A stretch of DNA of 50,539 nucleotides from Priapulus caudatus (taxonomy: Eukaryota > Priapulida > Priapulimorpha > Priapulimorphida > Priapulidae), in NCBI RefSeq assembly GCF_000485595.1, contig NW_014577217.1:436290-486828 (forward strand), written 5' to 3'. Below the pieces are notes generated by a model, which was given only the letters and a program-made list of their open reading frames with translations, was not told where the DNA came from and searched no databases. The position numbers and the translations under genes are program-made. Every line of letters starts with the position of its first letter. Position 1 is the first letter of the stretch. Shown piece by piece: positions 14,501 to 25,468 of the stretch.

Positions 14501-14861
14501 TTTTCATTACACAACAGGTCTGTGTTCGTTTTAATTGTATACACTTTCTAGAGCCACTTGTTCAGTTTGGATAAAAGGAAAATCTTTAGACTAGCAATAC
14601 TTCACATTTATGAAGTGGTATTATTACATATGACTCAAATGCACAGATCTTGTCAGATGGGAACCTTCTTCTATTTTATGCGTGTGTGTTTTCAGGCTGT
14701 TGTCCGTGATAGAGCAGTACAGGGATGTTTGGCTGGAGAACAACCTGCCAGTGGGGCTACACACGTCACTTCTCATTCTCACCACTATCTTAAAACAATT
14801 CATCCCAGACAGCGGAACAACAGTATCGTCACAGTTCGAGGCAGGAAAGAAGTTGCTGTAA
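1279..14861 (+). CDS. Ankyrin-repeat protein fused to a GH20-like (beta-hexosaminidase fold) module; probable pseudo-enzyme
   Basis: The 21 coding exons join in phase to 980 residues: 1279-1369, 3419-3510, 4076-4230, 4519-4649, 5982-6117, 6379-6506, 6617-6777, 7309-7483, 7935-8248, 8443-8544, 8889-9011, 9498-9562, 9774-9920, 11040-11232, 12048-12094, 12363-12404, 12623-12809, 12931-13173, 13928-14052, 14278-14397, 14696-14861. Residues 1-225 are ankyrin repeats (TLLHYATKYGYADVVRTLLA, TPMHWAASFGNRDIVQCL, TTPLHDAVMRGDVGIVEELM). A polar linker covers about 235-310. Residues 330-760 resemble GH20: a small N-terminal domain, then SAGLFYGVCTLLQL (about 469-482), ITDWSHVAYRGVMLDFSQGR (496-515), a barrel strand VPVIDI, and late-barrel blocks VCAGTAAWNS and LVADWAGTGH. 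The family's catalytic GDE after H-[IL]-G reads PRL here (HIGPRL, 610-615). No signal peptide is seen, so the protein is probably cytosolic. Residues 764-980 are helical and not recognised. Exon 1 rests on phase and ankyrin-like sequence and is less certain. I know no named family with this architecture. Confidence 0.85.
1620..2672. mobile_element. Long-TIR foldback DNA transposon, CACAGGCACTTGG family, copy 1
   Basis: This 1053-bp element starts CACAGGCACTTGG and ends with the inverse, CCAAGTGCCTGTG. Flanking 8-mers are TCCACCTC (1612-1619) and ACCACCTC (2673-2680), a 7 of 8 target-site duplication. The inverted arms extend far inward: blocks such as the TGCAACACACGC region, the GCACGCTTTCCTAC region and the GTTCACTTG region recur in inverse order, making most of the element a palindrome. 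No transposase reading frame is seen. It lies in intron 1 of the ankyrin/GH20-like gene. The superfamily is uncertain; 8-bp duplications fit hAT, P or Merlin-like elements. Confidence 0.8.
3753..3995 (+). repeat. Polypyrimidine (CT-rich) tract
   Basis: A low-complexity run of C and T on the plus strand fills most of this intron between the second and third ankyrin exons. The long open frames here on both strands (Ser/Pro/Leu-rich, and Glu/Arg/Lys-rich on the other strand) are artefacts of composition. Confidence 0.9.
4364..4460. repeat. Perfect 27-bp inverted repeat in an intron
   Basis: Arms 4364-4390 and 4434-4460 are exact reverse complements sharing the core TAGTAGAAATCCATGCTCA, with a 43-bp loop. 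It could be a miniature inverted-repeat element. It lies 60 bp upstream of the ankyrin exon that starts at 4519. Confidence 0.75.
5085..5480. repeat. Probable dispersed repeat in an intron
   Basis: The stretch has a CCGTCCGTCCGTGTG run and two diverged direct copies of a motif close to CGGCACAAATCTYAAC, near 5169 and 5340. It is more GC-rich than the surrounding intron. This looks like a fragment of a dispersed repeat, but ends were not found and no coding domain is recognisable. Confidence 0.4.
5682..5730 (+). mobile_element. Left-end fragment of the CACAGGCACTTGG family
   Basis: CCACAGGCACTTGAGTCATT followed by an AT-rich run matches the start of the elements at 1620 and 24695. No matching right end follows in this intron, so it is a fragment or a badly decayed copy. 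Confidence 0.55.
8572..8785. repeat. Possible miniature inverted-repeat element
   Basis: This intronic stretch opens with GCTGTATATTTTGCG and closes with a loosely inverted counterpart (CGCAAAAAATATGGTG then TATACAG). Internally it repeats CGCGAAAATAACAACACGC-like units. It is unlike the flanking AT-rich intron. Terminal duplications are not clear. Confidence 0.4.
10336..10531. mobile_element. Foldback MITE with TTA target duplication (PIF/Harbinger type)
   Basis: This 196-bp element has termini TGCCCGGCGCACACGTGAGT and its inverse, and is flanked by TTA on both sides (10333-10335 and 10532-10534). The interior holds direct repeats of a unit containing ACTCAACGAAAATCTGCC. A three-base TWA duplication with GC-rich inverted termini fits the PIF/Harbinger group. 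It has no coding capacity and lies in the intron between the exons ending at 9920 and starting at 11040. Confidence 0.8.
11276..11332 (+). repeat. CA-type microsatellite
   Basis: An interrupted (CA)n and ACGCAC tract in an intron. A second microsatellite, (TA)n, follows at about 11534-11568. Confidence 0.85.
13271..13868. mobile_element. Non-autonomous TTAA element (Kolobok-like)
   Basis: This 598-bp element is flanked by TTAA at 13267-13270 and 13869-13872. The left end AGGGACAGTAGCCTCTAGG matches the inverse of the right end imperfectly (AGGGAGAGTTTACTCTAGG). TTAA duplication with AGGG termini fits Kolobok; piggyBac is the alternative. No transposase is present. A diverged relative of its interior seems to occur at about 10675-10905. 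Confidence 0.65.
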
Positions 14862-16501
14862 TGCCAATTGATAATTTGCAAATGATATTATGCTTTCGTA
14901 TATTTTACAAACAGATTAGAAATGGTGTTTATGAATTATTTTAATTATTTGTTGTAGCGAGATTGCTTTGTTTGTGAATTTTATGATGTTCACGTTTGTT
15001 ATATATATATATATATATATACATACATGTACACGTGTGTGTGTGTGTATGACCTATCCAATTCATGTCTGTGGTACAATATTGCTGTAAACGTTTGTAT
15101 GGTGATTTGTATATAGTTATTTTGGAAAGTTCATTATATAAGTGCTGTTATGTAAGTCCAAATCACTGTCTTGATGGGAACCAAATGGTTGACTTGGTTG
15201 TCACATATTGCTATCATCATAGAATATAGCACATACGTATGCATGTATATATATATATATATATATATTGTGACTCTAAATTATTAATGGTTTTCATCAT
15301 GCTCAAATTCTGATAACCTCATCATCCAAGTTCAAACTTGAGCGATTTTGTAACCATTGCTAGTATTCCAAATTTGGTCACAAACACGGGTAGATTCTTG
15401 CTTACACCAGATTCATTGTATGTTCTTTATTCTATGATAGCAGAAATTAATAAAAACAAATGATGACACGAAAAATAAAAGCTTACATGAAATAGCAGTA
15501 ATATATAAAGATAATGCTTTACTAGGTTACGATTTACTTTTGTACAAAAACTGCCCAAGCTGCTGCTGTTGCTACTACTACTACTACTACCACTACCACT
15601 ACCAGTAATGTTACTACTACTACTACTGCTACTACTATTACTACTACTACTACCACTGCTACTATAACTATGCGTAACTAGAATTCTGTGCCCATGCTCG
15701 AATCTCTTTGTGAACTACAGTGCTAGTGTGCTGTTGATTTATTGTGTGTTTGCAGTTGATATAAAGAATGTTATAATGGCATACATAACTTGTGTAATAT
15801 TATTTGAGCCGTTACATATTTCTCTCGTCACATGGGCATCTGCGTTGATCATTGTATCAGTGATAGCTTTCAGTTCATGATAATGGTATAGGTATATTGC
15901 ACATTTTTAAGAGGATTTTGTCAATCTGATTGTAGTAGTCACAGCAGCTGATATTATAGTTATGTGGTTATTGGAGAGATTATTGTACATTACAAAAGGA
16001 AAGTAAATAATATTGTTGAAGAAAATGGTCTGATTGAATTTAGTTAGTGTTCAGGGATTCGTAGCAAGCCAAGCACTGCCACCAGGCTATATATATATAT
16101 AAAATATAAAGGAATGTTAAACTCGACAAAATCCTGAATTAGGATTTATAAAATGTACAGAGGAAATCGCGTTGCGTTATTTTGGTCATGTTCACTGCAT
16201 ACTAGTTTATAACAAGGTATATACATGTAACCGAAAGTCAGACAGCAAAACCAAGACAAATATGGAAATCTTGGCATGATTATATATTTACTACATGAAC
16301 TATAATGAAAATAATATCTTACAAACCGAAGGTGTCTATAACACCCTCTGTATGCTCTACACAGTAAATCTATATAATTGTGTATATCAGTGTATAACAG
16401 TATATATCTTGTCAAACCTGAACCGAACGGCTGCTTATAGAATTTAGAGTAAGCAGTTGATGGGTATTGGCATCAGTGTACACTGGTTGCATTGTCTGAG
16501 A
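14862..16501. other. Convergent intergenic region
   Basis: This lies between the stop codons of the ankyrin/GH20-like gene and CPSF2 and must hold both 3' untranslated regions. It contains (TA)n tracts near 15000-15022 and 15247-15269, an ACT/CTA trinucleotide array at about 15575-15655, and a plus-strand AATAAA near 15447 that could serve the first gene. No gene is seen. Confidence 0.7.
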
Positions 16502-19500
16502 TTACATGATAGCAAACTGGTCATAAAAGAGTTCTCTGATGGTGTAGTACTCTTCACTCAAACATCCTTCAAATGAAAACTTGCCAATCTCAGTCTGAAA
16601 GAAACAGATACGATAGGGATAGACCCAGTGATCTCTGCCTCTGGAAAATTCATGCACGTACTTGGTAAGACTCTTCATTTACCAAACAATTTATTCAGGA
16701 GGAGAAATGATAGTACCTATGTTTAAACCTTGTTCCTAAACAAGACGTGTTATGCAATGGAACTATACAATTAATTGACACATGCAGACATGGCAGATGT
16801 GTAAATTGTAGCAGTTCACACATAGCTGTAGTGTAATTAAATGCTGCCACCATGCCATTGTTAGATTCTGCTGCATCTGACAACTTCCTACCCTGCGAAC
16901 GGCGACCGTGTTGTTGATAACGAGAACGCCACCAGAAAACTCGGCCTGATACCCTGCCTGTAGGAGCGTCTGCTTGAAATCGGATAGCTTGAGATCGTTT
17001 ATGAACACTGCCGTGTGGCCTGGCATCTGAAACACACAAGTTTACGATAGAATCAGCAATGTTACAAATGGCTCAACATATCAAATAGTGAGAACATAAG
17101 TACCCTTGTGGAGCAAAATATAGTGTCATACATTGTACATGACAATCATGTAAAAATATTAAAGTACTAGTTCTGCAATACAGGAAGTGTTGTTCACGAT
17201 AATCGACGAATGTGAATTTTCACCAGAATTTTCCTGTAGTAACTACATGTTGTGTCAGGACTGAACATATTGTAGCGTCCTTACATAACACAACCAAACG
17301 ACTGACTCACAGGCACAGAGAAAATGTGCATTTCAACGTTCACCTTCTTGCATTTCGACTTTTGTTCATTTTGTCCATTTTTTGTGAATCTTCCATAATA
17401 ATTCCATAAATCTTCCATTACCAGCATAATACCCAGCATACCTGTAATATAGGGACTGAGTCGAGAATAGGAACTATCTCTTCGTCTGCTTCCATCTTCT
17501 CATCTGCAACAGAATAACAGCTTACAATTTGCTAATGGCTGGCAAACAAAATTTTTAAATAATAGTTTTGTATGAGATTATATGTTCTGCAAATCCACAT
17601 CAGAAATTTGACACTAAATAAACAGTAAGTATGATGACTGCCAAGAGCAATAGCTGTCAACACGAGAGTCGCTTGAAGAAAAATGCTGACTTGCACGTTG
17701 ACTGAGAGACAGCCGTCATCAATCAAAAAACTTTATCAAGAAGCAAAAGAGCAAAGAAAAGCACAAGCAAATAATTAGTTCACATTCCCTAACCGATTAA
17801 TAAGTTGAAGATGAAAAACGAATGAAGCTCAAATATAAACACAATGCAGCTAATCGCTTATCATTTGTTACCCGAGGTATGTTTGCTATCTGTATTCAGC
17901 TTGGAATCTTCCATCTCCTCTTCCTCCATGGCACTTGTGTCAGTTACTTTGTTTGCCATGTTTATCTGCCCTTCCACCCATGCTACCTCGGTTTCCTTGG
18001 TCTTGCAGAATTCAAGATGGCTGACGAGTATGTCCTTCAGTTTCACCTTGAATGCGTGAAAAAGATTGAAACTTTGCATTATCTAAAATCGACTCAAAGA
18101 TGAATTAATATGCTTACAATCGACAGTCACAGTACAACACACAGCTTGCTCATACTTGCGGTGCATGACCAATCATTCAGCAAAAGAAAAAAATTATCGC
18201 GATTCTCATGATACTCATGAAAAGTACCTGGTAGATGTGGCTTTCTGTGGTTGCATCGATGATCTCGTGCATTCGAGGGGTAAACACCTTCTCCTGAACG
18301 ATGCCCGGTGTGATGCGGCAATAATCTGCTAATGCCAGTGTTGCCTCCTCTGTGCCATGCACCAAAACCTAGCGCATAAACGCGTGCAATAAGCGCACCA
18401 CATAAAAGCTGAGCTGAGTAGTAGGATTCATGGCTGCTATTGGCCAAGGCTGGCAAAAACGTGCGCCAACGAGAACTGACTCGCTGGTTATATCTATGCA
18501 TAGGATCTATGATCTCACTTGGATATTTCTATGCAGGCTCTTATTCTGAAAATTCCATGTTGCCTGCATTTACATATATAGGACTTCATACATGAATATA
18601 TAAGCTATGTATCATTTCTTGGCTTCTGAGCCCTAATCAGAAGATTACCCAAGGTACTAAAGTTAATAACTGGACTGCCAATAACTTCACTCACCACATT
18701 TGAAATCCGTGTTCTTTAATGAAAGATATAGATGCAAGGAAGAGGAGGATAAGGTCAAGAGACGTCAACTCTAAGGAAAAGAAGCCTCATATTTCATGAG
18801 GTATGGTCTCAGGTGACTCACCAGTTGTCGGGGTCGTATCTGGGAGATGATCTTCCTATAAGATTCCCCGTCGGACCTACCCTCGAAGTCTATATACGTT
18901 ACACACGCATTCAGTGGAAACCTCTGTATAGATCTCACAGACTTTGTTGGAACATTCGAGATATCTAAAAGGGAAACAATAAAACGATATTTTATCAACA
19001 CTGCTAAACATTGCTTCAACTAATACACCATAAATGTTTTACTGTGACAAAAAAGTGAGTGCAGCGCTATACCTTGTTCCTCTTCCTCTATGACAACATC
19101 ACCATTTTCTTTAGTTAGCTTTTCTTCCATGTCTGGCCCTTTGTCTGCTATCATATAGTCTTCAGGCCTGGACACAGAACAATGAAATTAAAGGAGGCCT
19201 AATGGAATGTCATTCAATCACGTGAATGTCAATTTATACTAGTGAAAGAACGTTCATGTTGTAAATAATTGCATTTTAAAAACGAACCTATTAGAAGATT
19301 GGTTAATACGACCAGGATGTGCAGACACCTACTTGATGATTTCGCCATAGTCATCCCATTTGATCTTGCACTCATATGCAGGAAACATTGGGTATGACTT
19401 TTTGGCATGTTTGAAGAAACCCCCACCACGACTTTTCCCCTGCAACAGCATTTTTATAAACTCAATCACAATGATACCAATACCAGACGTCCCTTGTCAA

Positions 19501-22500
19501 TAATATTTTACTTTGATTTACATCTGCTTAATTTCTTAAACCTTTTAATATAAGTAATAAACTTTGCTTATTATCTGGAGTTTACATTTTAATGATGAGT
19601 TTACATGATTTTGTAGGTTTATATAATAAATTGCTAAATGCTATTGCTAATCCAGTGATAGAAAGTTTCACTGATGTTAGATCCTACCTCTCCTTTGACA
19701 AGAAGATCATGTTTGGAAACCTTAGTATCCTGGGTGACAGTAACTACATCCATATCCATGTCATCATCACCACTCTCCTCACCACTTGATGATTCCTCTC
19801 TAGGTTATAACAACAGAAGATATTATTTTAAGCTATTAAGCTACTATATTTTACTTCATGCTTACTTGACACACTTTCATCTTGACATCACTTTTATCTG
19901 AAGTTATACATTTTTAACACAATCACTATCTATTCATTTCTTTTTCACTTTAATAATGTTACACAACTTCTTGATAGTTTTAAACTTTCATTAAACGTTT
20001 AGTGTTAAATGTTGGTCAATGTTAAATGCTTACTCTTTCAAAAGTGCCTCTGCCTTTCGTCTTGCTTCAATGTCCTGCTGTTCCTTCTCATTGTGCATGT
20101 ACTCTTCCAGCTCTACTCCTTCTAACTTTACTCTTTTTCGCACCTTGATAAAAACAGAACACCCGAGAAATATGATGTGATTATTTACATAAATCTCATT
20201 CAACACTCTGGTGTCTTACAATAAAATTTAGTTTGGCTCATAAACCGATGATTTTTTTCCCACTTTTCAGAGCTATTAAAACTAATATGAGACTGCGTAT
20301 TAGTCAAAGTTCAGTTGTTAAAAGTGAATTAATTTATCAATCGAATGGATTATTATATCTAATGTAGTCTAATGTGTTCTAAGAACTGGTTTTTGCACCT
20401 CAAGGTTTAGCATTTTTGTGCTGGGATTGTCAATCAGCTGCCGAGTGCAGGTACCAGGGGAAGTTCTGCTTGTGAGAATAATAGAGTTCTTTGGGTTGGA
20501 GCACCACTGAAGAAATAAGTCTCGGGAGAACCCACATTCCAGGTCCGGCACGCTTGCTAGCACCACCTGTAGTGCAACATTGATAATATATATCCTGGAC
20601 AGTTACCAGAACAACTAGGGAAAGCGATGAGAAACCAACTTCTGTTTTCATAGTATGGGACTGTTATAAATATACAAAGCACATACCACTGTTACTATTA
20701 AAAAAACAAATGTGATTGTGCTAGATGCAGTTTTCAAGTAACTTTACCTTGGGTTCAGGAACTTTAGCTAGCTCCGCCAGACTGTGACAGAGTTGAACAT
20801 GTCTAAACTGAAATGGATTATTTCTCTTGTCTTCGAATGACCTAAAACCAAAAATAACAGACTTGCTATGTATTATTTTGTTACAAAAAAGACGTCACAT
20901 TATCAAGTAATGTTTTGAAATGCAGAGAATAGAAGTCTACAACACCTACAGACAGTGTTGAAGTTTATACACCTTTAGGAGACTTGGAAACGAGTCTGAA
21001 ACCCCAGACAGTCCTGATTTGGATGAATTTGATTTCTACCATATAAACAATTATAAAATCCTTAAAAATTAGATGGTCCTGATCAAAGGTTACCAGTTCC
21101 ATACTGGTGGATGTTCTGCTATTTACTACTTCTTGCTAAAACACTGATTTTAATACTACTGACACATTACAAAAGTCTGTGCAAGACTTCAGCTGAAGCT
21201 TACAAGTGAATGGCAGTTCCTAGAAACATTTCAATAATTCCTACAATGTAGTGTTGCTAAGATAGAATATGTAGGAACCACATTCATTAAAACATGCATA
21301 CCACTACTGCAAATGATGCTGTATAGATTACTCTTTAAAGAAACAGTAGATTGGTTATTGTAATCTCAAGGTAGTATTGACTCCCATCAATTTGGAAGAA
21401 ATATGACAGTCATTCTGCATACCTCATAATTTTGTCACTCATCCATTCTACCAAGGATTTGGCAAACTCTACAACATTGTAGCTGACATTATTGACAAAT
21501 GCGAGAGAGTAGGCTATGAGCCCAGAATCCTCATTGTGCCAAAGCTGATCCTAAAGTAAATTGTAAGAAAGGCATAATTACAAATCTTGCATGAAACATG
21601 AATATCCATATTAAACTACTAACAGTATATTATGTTCAACTGTGTTACAGAAAATAATAGAATACACACAATTAATAAACCATTGTTTCCAAATATTTTT
21701 TTCTATAAACAGTGCTGAATAGTTGCCAACCACATACCAATAAATGAGCCAGTTCTAACACACGCCCTGCTGTATCCACAACCACTAAACAGTTGCCATC
21801 ATTTCTCATCGTCTGCAGAATGTTGGCTGAAAATTCCAACAGTGCAATCTTAAGCAATGTATCATGCTGCTCATCGAACTTCTATGCAACTGGAAATGGA
21901 TTAAATATTTGTTGATAGCATTATGCGAAAACATTTTATAAAACTTAACCAGTCACCACATTACTCACTAAGTAACTGTTCATCTCTTAGGCGTCGCCGT
22001 GACTGTTGGTAGGTGGCATTGAATGCATCTGTGATCAACAGTGATGGCCTGTCAATGGACTCCAGGCCACAGCCATTCAGATGTCTGTGAAAAAAGCAAA
22101 TATATTATATATGCCAAATTAACAATCACTTTCACACGCAATAAAGCTAGTGATGAATTAAATACGCAGCCCTATTTAAGATGAGTATGGACTAGTAATT
22201 ATTGGAAAATAATTAGTAATATGTCCATTAACGAACAAAACTTTATTTTAATATGAACTTTTATTATTGGATTCATGTGAGATATCAATGTTTTAATATG
22301 TGTAAAAAAGTGTGTTATACTTTTAAATGTTGTTATTTAATAGTATCATTCACTTTCTTACATATTGTATAACATTAATATCTTAAATGAATCCAACAAT
22401 AAAAGTATATGTTAGGTCTGGTGGAAAAATAGCAATATCTGTAAGATGGTTAATACAACATAATTATGAATTTTAAACAATAATATGTTTATGATGTAAC

Positions 22501-23953
22501 AAGATGAACATTTAGTGGTGTGTTTCTAAGGGGCAGGCGTACCTATGTCAGTATGATGCAAAAAATCACCCTTACCTCTCCTTTTTGTGATTGTAATCAA
22601 CAGCATAGACTATATCCTCTTCTCCATCCTTGGTAATTTTCCATATAGTTCCTCCTATCATGTGTCCAGCAGCTAGTGGTACTATGGTCAAACCATGACC
22701 TTTACCTACAACAGTCATAGCCTTCATACATACTACTAATTTTACTACAGTAATATATTGAAAGCTCACAAAAAACACTCAAGACATGATACTTATTATA
22801 TATTAACAGTAATAATCTATATTGTATAGAGTCATCAATAGACTGATAGGAAAGACCCCCTTACCTTTCATTGGGTAAATTTGTGAGTACTTGAGTTGAA
22901 CAATCTTATCAAAAGCACAATCAACATCATCTAGACTGAACAAGTCAAAATCTTCTGTATTATGCCGAGACTAGTAAAAAAAGGAAAACGGAAGATCATA
23001 ACGACATATGCAAATATTTCAAAAGACAACAACCTACATCAGTAATAAATGCTGGTTTTGTGAATCAAATATATATAGTATATAAATGTGGCATGTATAG
23101 TACATCTCAACATATTAAAAATTAAAAACCTGTATTCATTTAAAAAATAATATAGCCACATGCAACCGTGTAATTGAAAACAATATGCAGGAAGTTCTTA
23201 CAAAATAATTAACCCCTACCTGGTAATAATCATACATGAACATCTGGCCCATTTTATACGTTGGAATGGTAGCAAAAATTGGGCAGCTAAGGCCTAGGTG
23301 ACCAACCACATATGGTAACGCACCAATATGAAGCTGATCTGGATATGTTAGCAAGACTGCATCGATCTGATGAATGTGCCTATTATGAAAATAGCAACAG
23401 AAAGCATGTTAGCAGGTAAATATGTGTGTCCCTCCATATATGCGTGCGAGTGTGTGTCTGTGTGTCTGTGTGTGTGTGTGTCTGCATGTGTGCGCGCGCG
23501 TGCGTGTGTGCGTGCATGCATGCATGTGTGAATGCCTGTGTGTGTGTGTGTGGACCTGGACGTTATTCCTCACAGACTGTCCAGTATAAAAGTAGAAGTA
23601 GATGAAGTGTGTGTGTGGGCACATACATCTGTATATTATGCTCTCCTAATAATAGAACTGTCTGAAACACAAATGGTTAACAACACCTGGTGTGTAAGAA
23701 TAATAATAGCAGTGTGATACCATGACCAATAAGAATAAGCGATATAATAACAAGGAAACCAATAGTCTCCAAGTACCTAATGTAATAATGATCATAGAAC
23801 CCACTTTTTTAATTCTTTTAAATGAACCATGTTGCAAGTTTCATCCCATCCACAATCCAACAAAAACCGGAACTCATCCACTTGCAGCAGGTAGCATAGT
23901 GGACCCTCATCAAATACACCAGACATGGGCTGCAACTTGATTATAGATGTCAT
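16502..23953 (-). CDS. CPSF2: Cleavage and polyadenylation specificity factor subunit 2 (CPSF100)
   Basis: CPSF2 partners the endonuclease CPSF73 (CPSF3) in the nuclear complex that cleaves pre-mRNA before polyadenylation. The 19 coding exons, in gene order, join without a frame break to 770 residues (human about 782): 23953-23805, 23379-23220, 22970-22865, 22705-22576, 22084-21969, 21826-21738, 21550-21423, 20841-20748, 20566-20399, 20143-20034, 19799-19688, 19439-19333, 19167-19073, 18964-18822, 18368-18228, 18046-17872, 17503-17442, 17026-16892, 16594-16502. The N-terminus ([31 protein letters not shown]) starts a metallo-beta-lactamase fold. The metal-binding loop is degenerate (TYPDQLHIG, about 61-69), as expected for this inactive subunit. 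The beta-CASP region follows ([33 protein letters not shown]), then an acidic linker, [23 protein letters not shown], and a C-terminus with [20 protein letters not shown]. The arrangement is convergent with the upstream neighbour. Confidence 0.97.
22257..22406. repeat. 150-bp inverted-repeat element in a CPSF2 intron
   Basis: Ends ACTTTTATTATTGGATTCAT (22257-22276) and ATGAATCCAACAATAAAAGT (22387-22406) are inverse with one mismatch. The interior is AT-rich and non-coding. It is probably a MITE; a target duplication was not identified. Confidence 0.65.
23425..23555 (+). repeat. TG-rich microsatellite
   Basis: An interrupted (TG)n/(CG)n tract in the first CPSF2 intron, between the exons at 23220-23379 and 23805-23953. 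Open frames reported through it are compositional. Confidence 0.9.
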
Positions 23954-24050
23954 AATGGCTGGAAAAACAAAAGTCATCAATATTGTTTACATTAGAAACA
24001 ATGACATCCCCCTTCTGAGTACAAATATCAGCCCATCTACCTTCTTGGTA

Positions 24051-24118
24051 GCTCTAGAACTATAGCTCTCCGCAGAACTATAGGCCTGCGGCGAAGCGGA
24101 GGGCCATAGTTCTAGAGC
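24051..24118. mobile_element. 68-bp palindromic insertion with 13-bp direct repeats
   Basis: A GC-rich palindrome with ends GCTCTAGAACTATAG and its inverse is flanked by identical TACCTTCTTGGTA copies at 24038-24050 and 24119-24131. The direct repeats look like a target duplication, though the 13-mer is itself nearly palindromic. It sits about 100 bp upstream of the CPSF2 start codon, so it may be in the promoter or 5' untranslated region. Confidence 0.65.
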
Positions 24119-24204
24119 TACCTTCTTGGTAGATTTTTAGAGCTAGATAGATACAACATTTTTGAGTTTGCACTGTGCACATTCAATGAAATGATGTATT
24201 GCAG

Positions 24205-24337
24205 CAGATCATGTGAATGTCATTTACATGGAAATATCAGGTGATCGAGAGCATATAAACATTAGGACTTAGATAGTAAATACAATTTGTGTATTTATTT
24301 CCCATCATTTTATTACTGAAACAGCCCAAATGCCTGT
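24205..24337 (+). mobile_element. Right-end fragment of the CACAGGCACTTGG family
   Basis: Diverged matches to the family's terminal region (ACATTAGGACTTAGATAGTA, a CATCATTTTATTACTGAAAC-like run, CCCAAATGCCTGTG) run to the terminus. No left end was found, so this is a solo or truncated end. Confidence 0.55.
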
Positions 24338-24985
24338 GTGCACTGTGCTATTGTGATACTACCTTCAGTACTGATGACTGATGTAATACGAAACTGTGTA
24401 TTATATGTTGTTATAACACTTGTATGTTCGCATTTATGCATATGCAGAAGTTTTGATTCACATTATTTACTAAACTGGCACAATGTCGTTTTACCCACGC
24501 ACTCGTGCAGTGTCCAGTGAGAGAACTAGTAGTACTACTACTACTACTAGTAATTACTACTATGTCATGTGCCATGTGGTAAATGATCGGGATCAGTCTA
24601 ATTATTTACAAGTTCAACAACAGCAGAAGTATCAGTAATGGTTTTCAGGCAGATTTACGCGTATTTTTACTAGCGTTAAATAAACTAACCGGTTCACAGG
24701 CACTTGGAACGTCTCAATAAAATACAAAAATGTACTCACGAAATGTATTTACTACCAAAGTCTTAATGTTTCTCTACTCTATTTCGCCTATAATTACCTG
24801 TAAATGCCGGTCAAATGCTCATCTGCAACACACACACAAGTACACCGCACGCCCGCGCTGTGCACAAACAACATGAATAAGAGAGTTCTTATTCTCGCTT
24901 TCTCGCTCTTCTTATATCGCTCTCTTATTCATGTTGTTTGTGCACAGCGCGGGATTGCGGTGTACTTGTGTGTGTATTGCAGATG

Positions 24986-25256
24986 GGACCTACTAAACCG
25001 CGAAATGAAGCCCTCCTAAAACGCGAAATGACTCAAAATCATCATACATAAAATTAAATTAAATAAATTTTTTAATTAAATTAAAGTTCAATTGTTATTA
25101 AATTATCTTAAATTAAATAAAAATTATAATAAATTTTTCATTAATTAATTAAATGACGCGATGTCGCGAAATAACGTGAAATTACGCGAGATGACGTATT
25201 TATGCAACATACACAAACTCAAACTCACACACACACACAGAAAGAGAGAGAGAGAG

Positions 25257-25303
<47 letters not shown>

Positions 25304-25439
25304 GGGCAAGAGAGAATAACAATTTAACTTTAATTTAATAAAAAAATTAATTTAATTTAATTTCATGTATGATGATTTTGAGTCATTTCGCGGTTTAGGA
25401 GGCCGTCATTTCGCAGCATTTCGCGGTTTAGGAGGTCCG
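24986..25439. mobile_element. Nested foldback element with 9-bp duplication (Mutator-like size)
   Basis: Ends GGACCTACTAAACCGCGAAA and its near inverse (CGCGGTTTAGGAGGTCC) flank AT-rich arms and a central (GA)n tract at about 25241-25300. TTGCAGATG occurs at 24977-24985 and again at 25440-25448, giving a 9-bp target duplication. No coding sequence. Insertion was into the terminal repeat of the surrounding element. Confidence 0.75.
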
Positions 25440-25468
25440 TTGCAGATGAGCATTTGACTGGCATTTAC

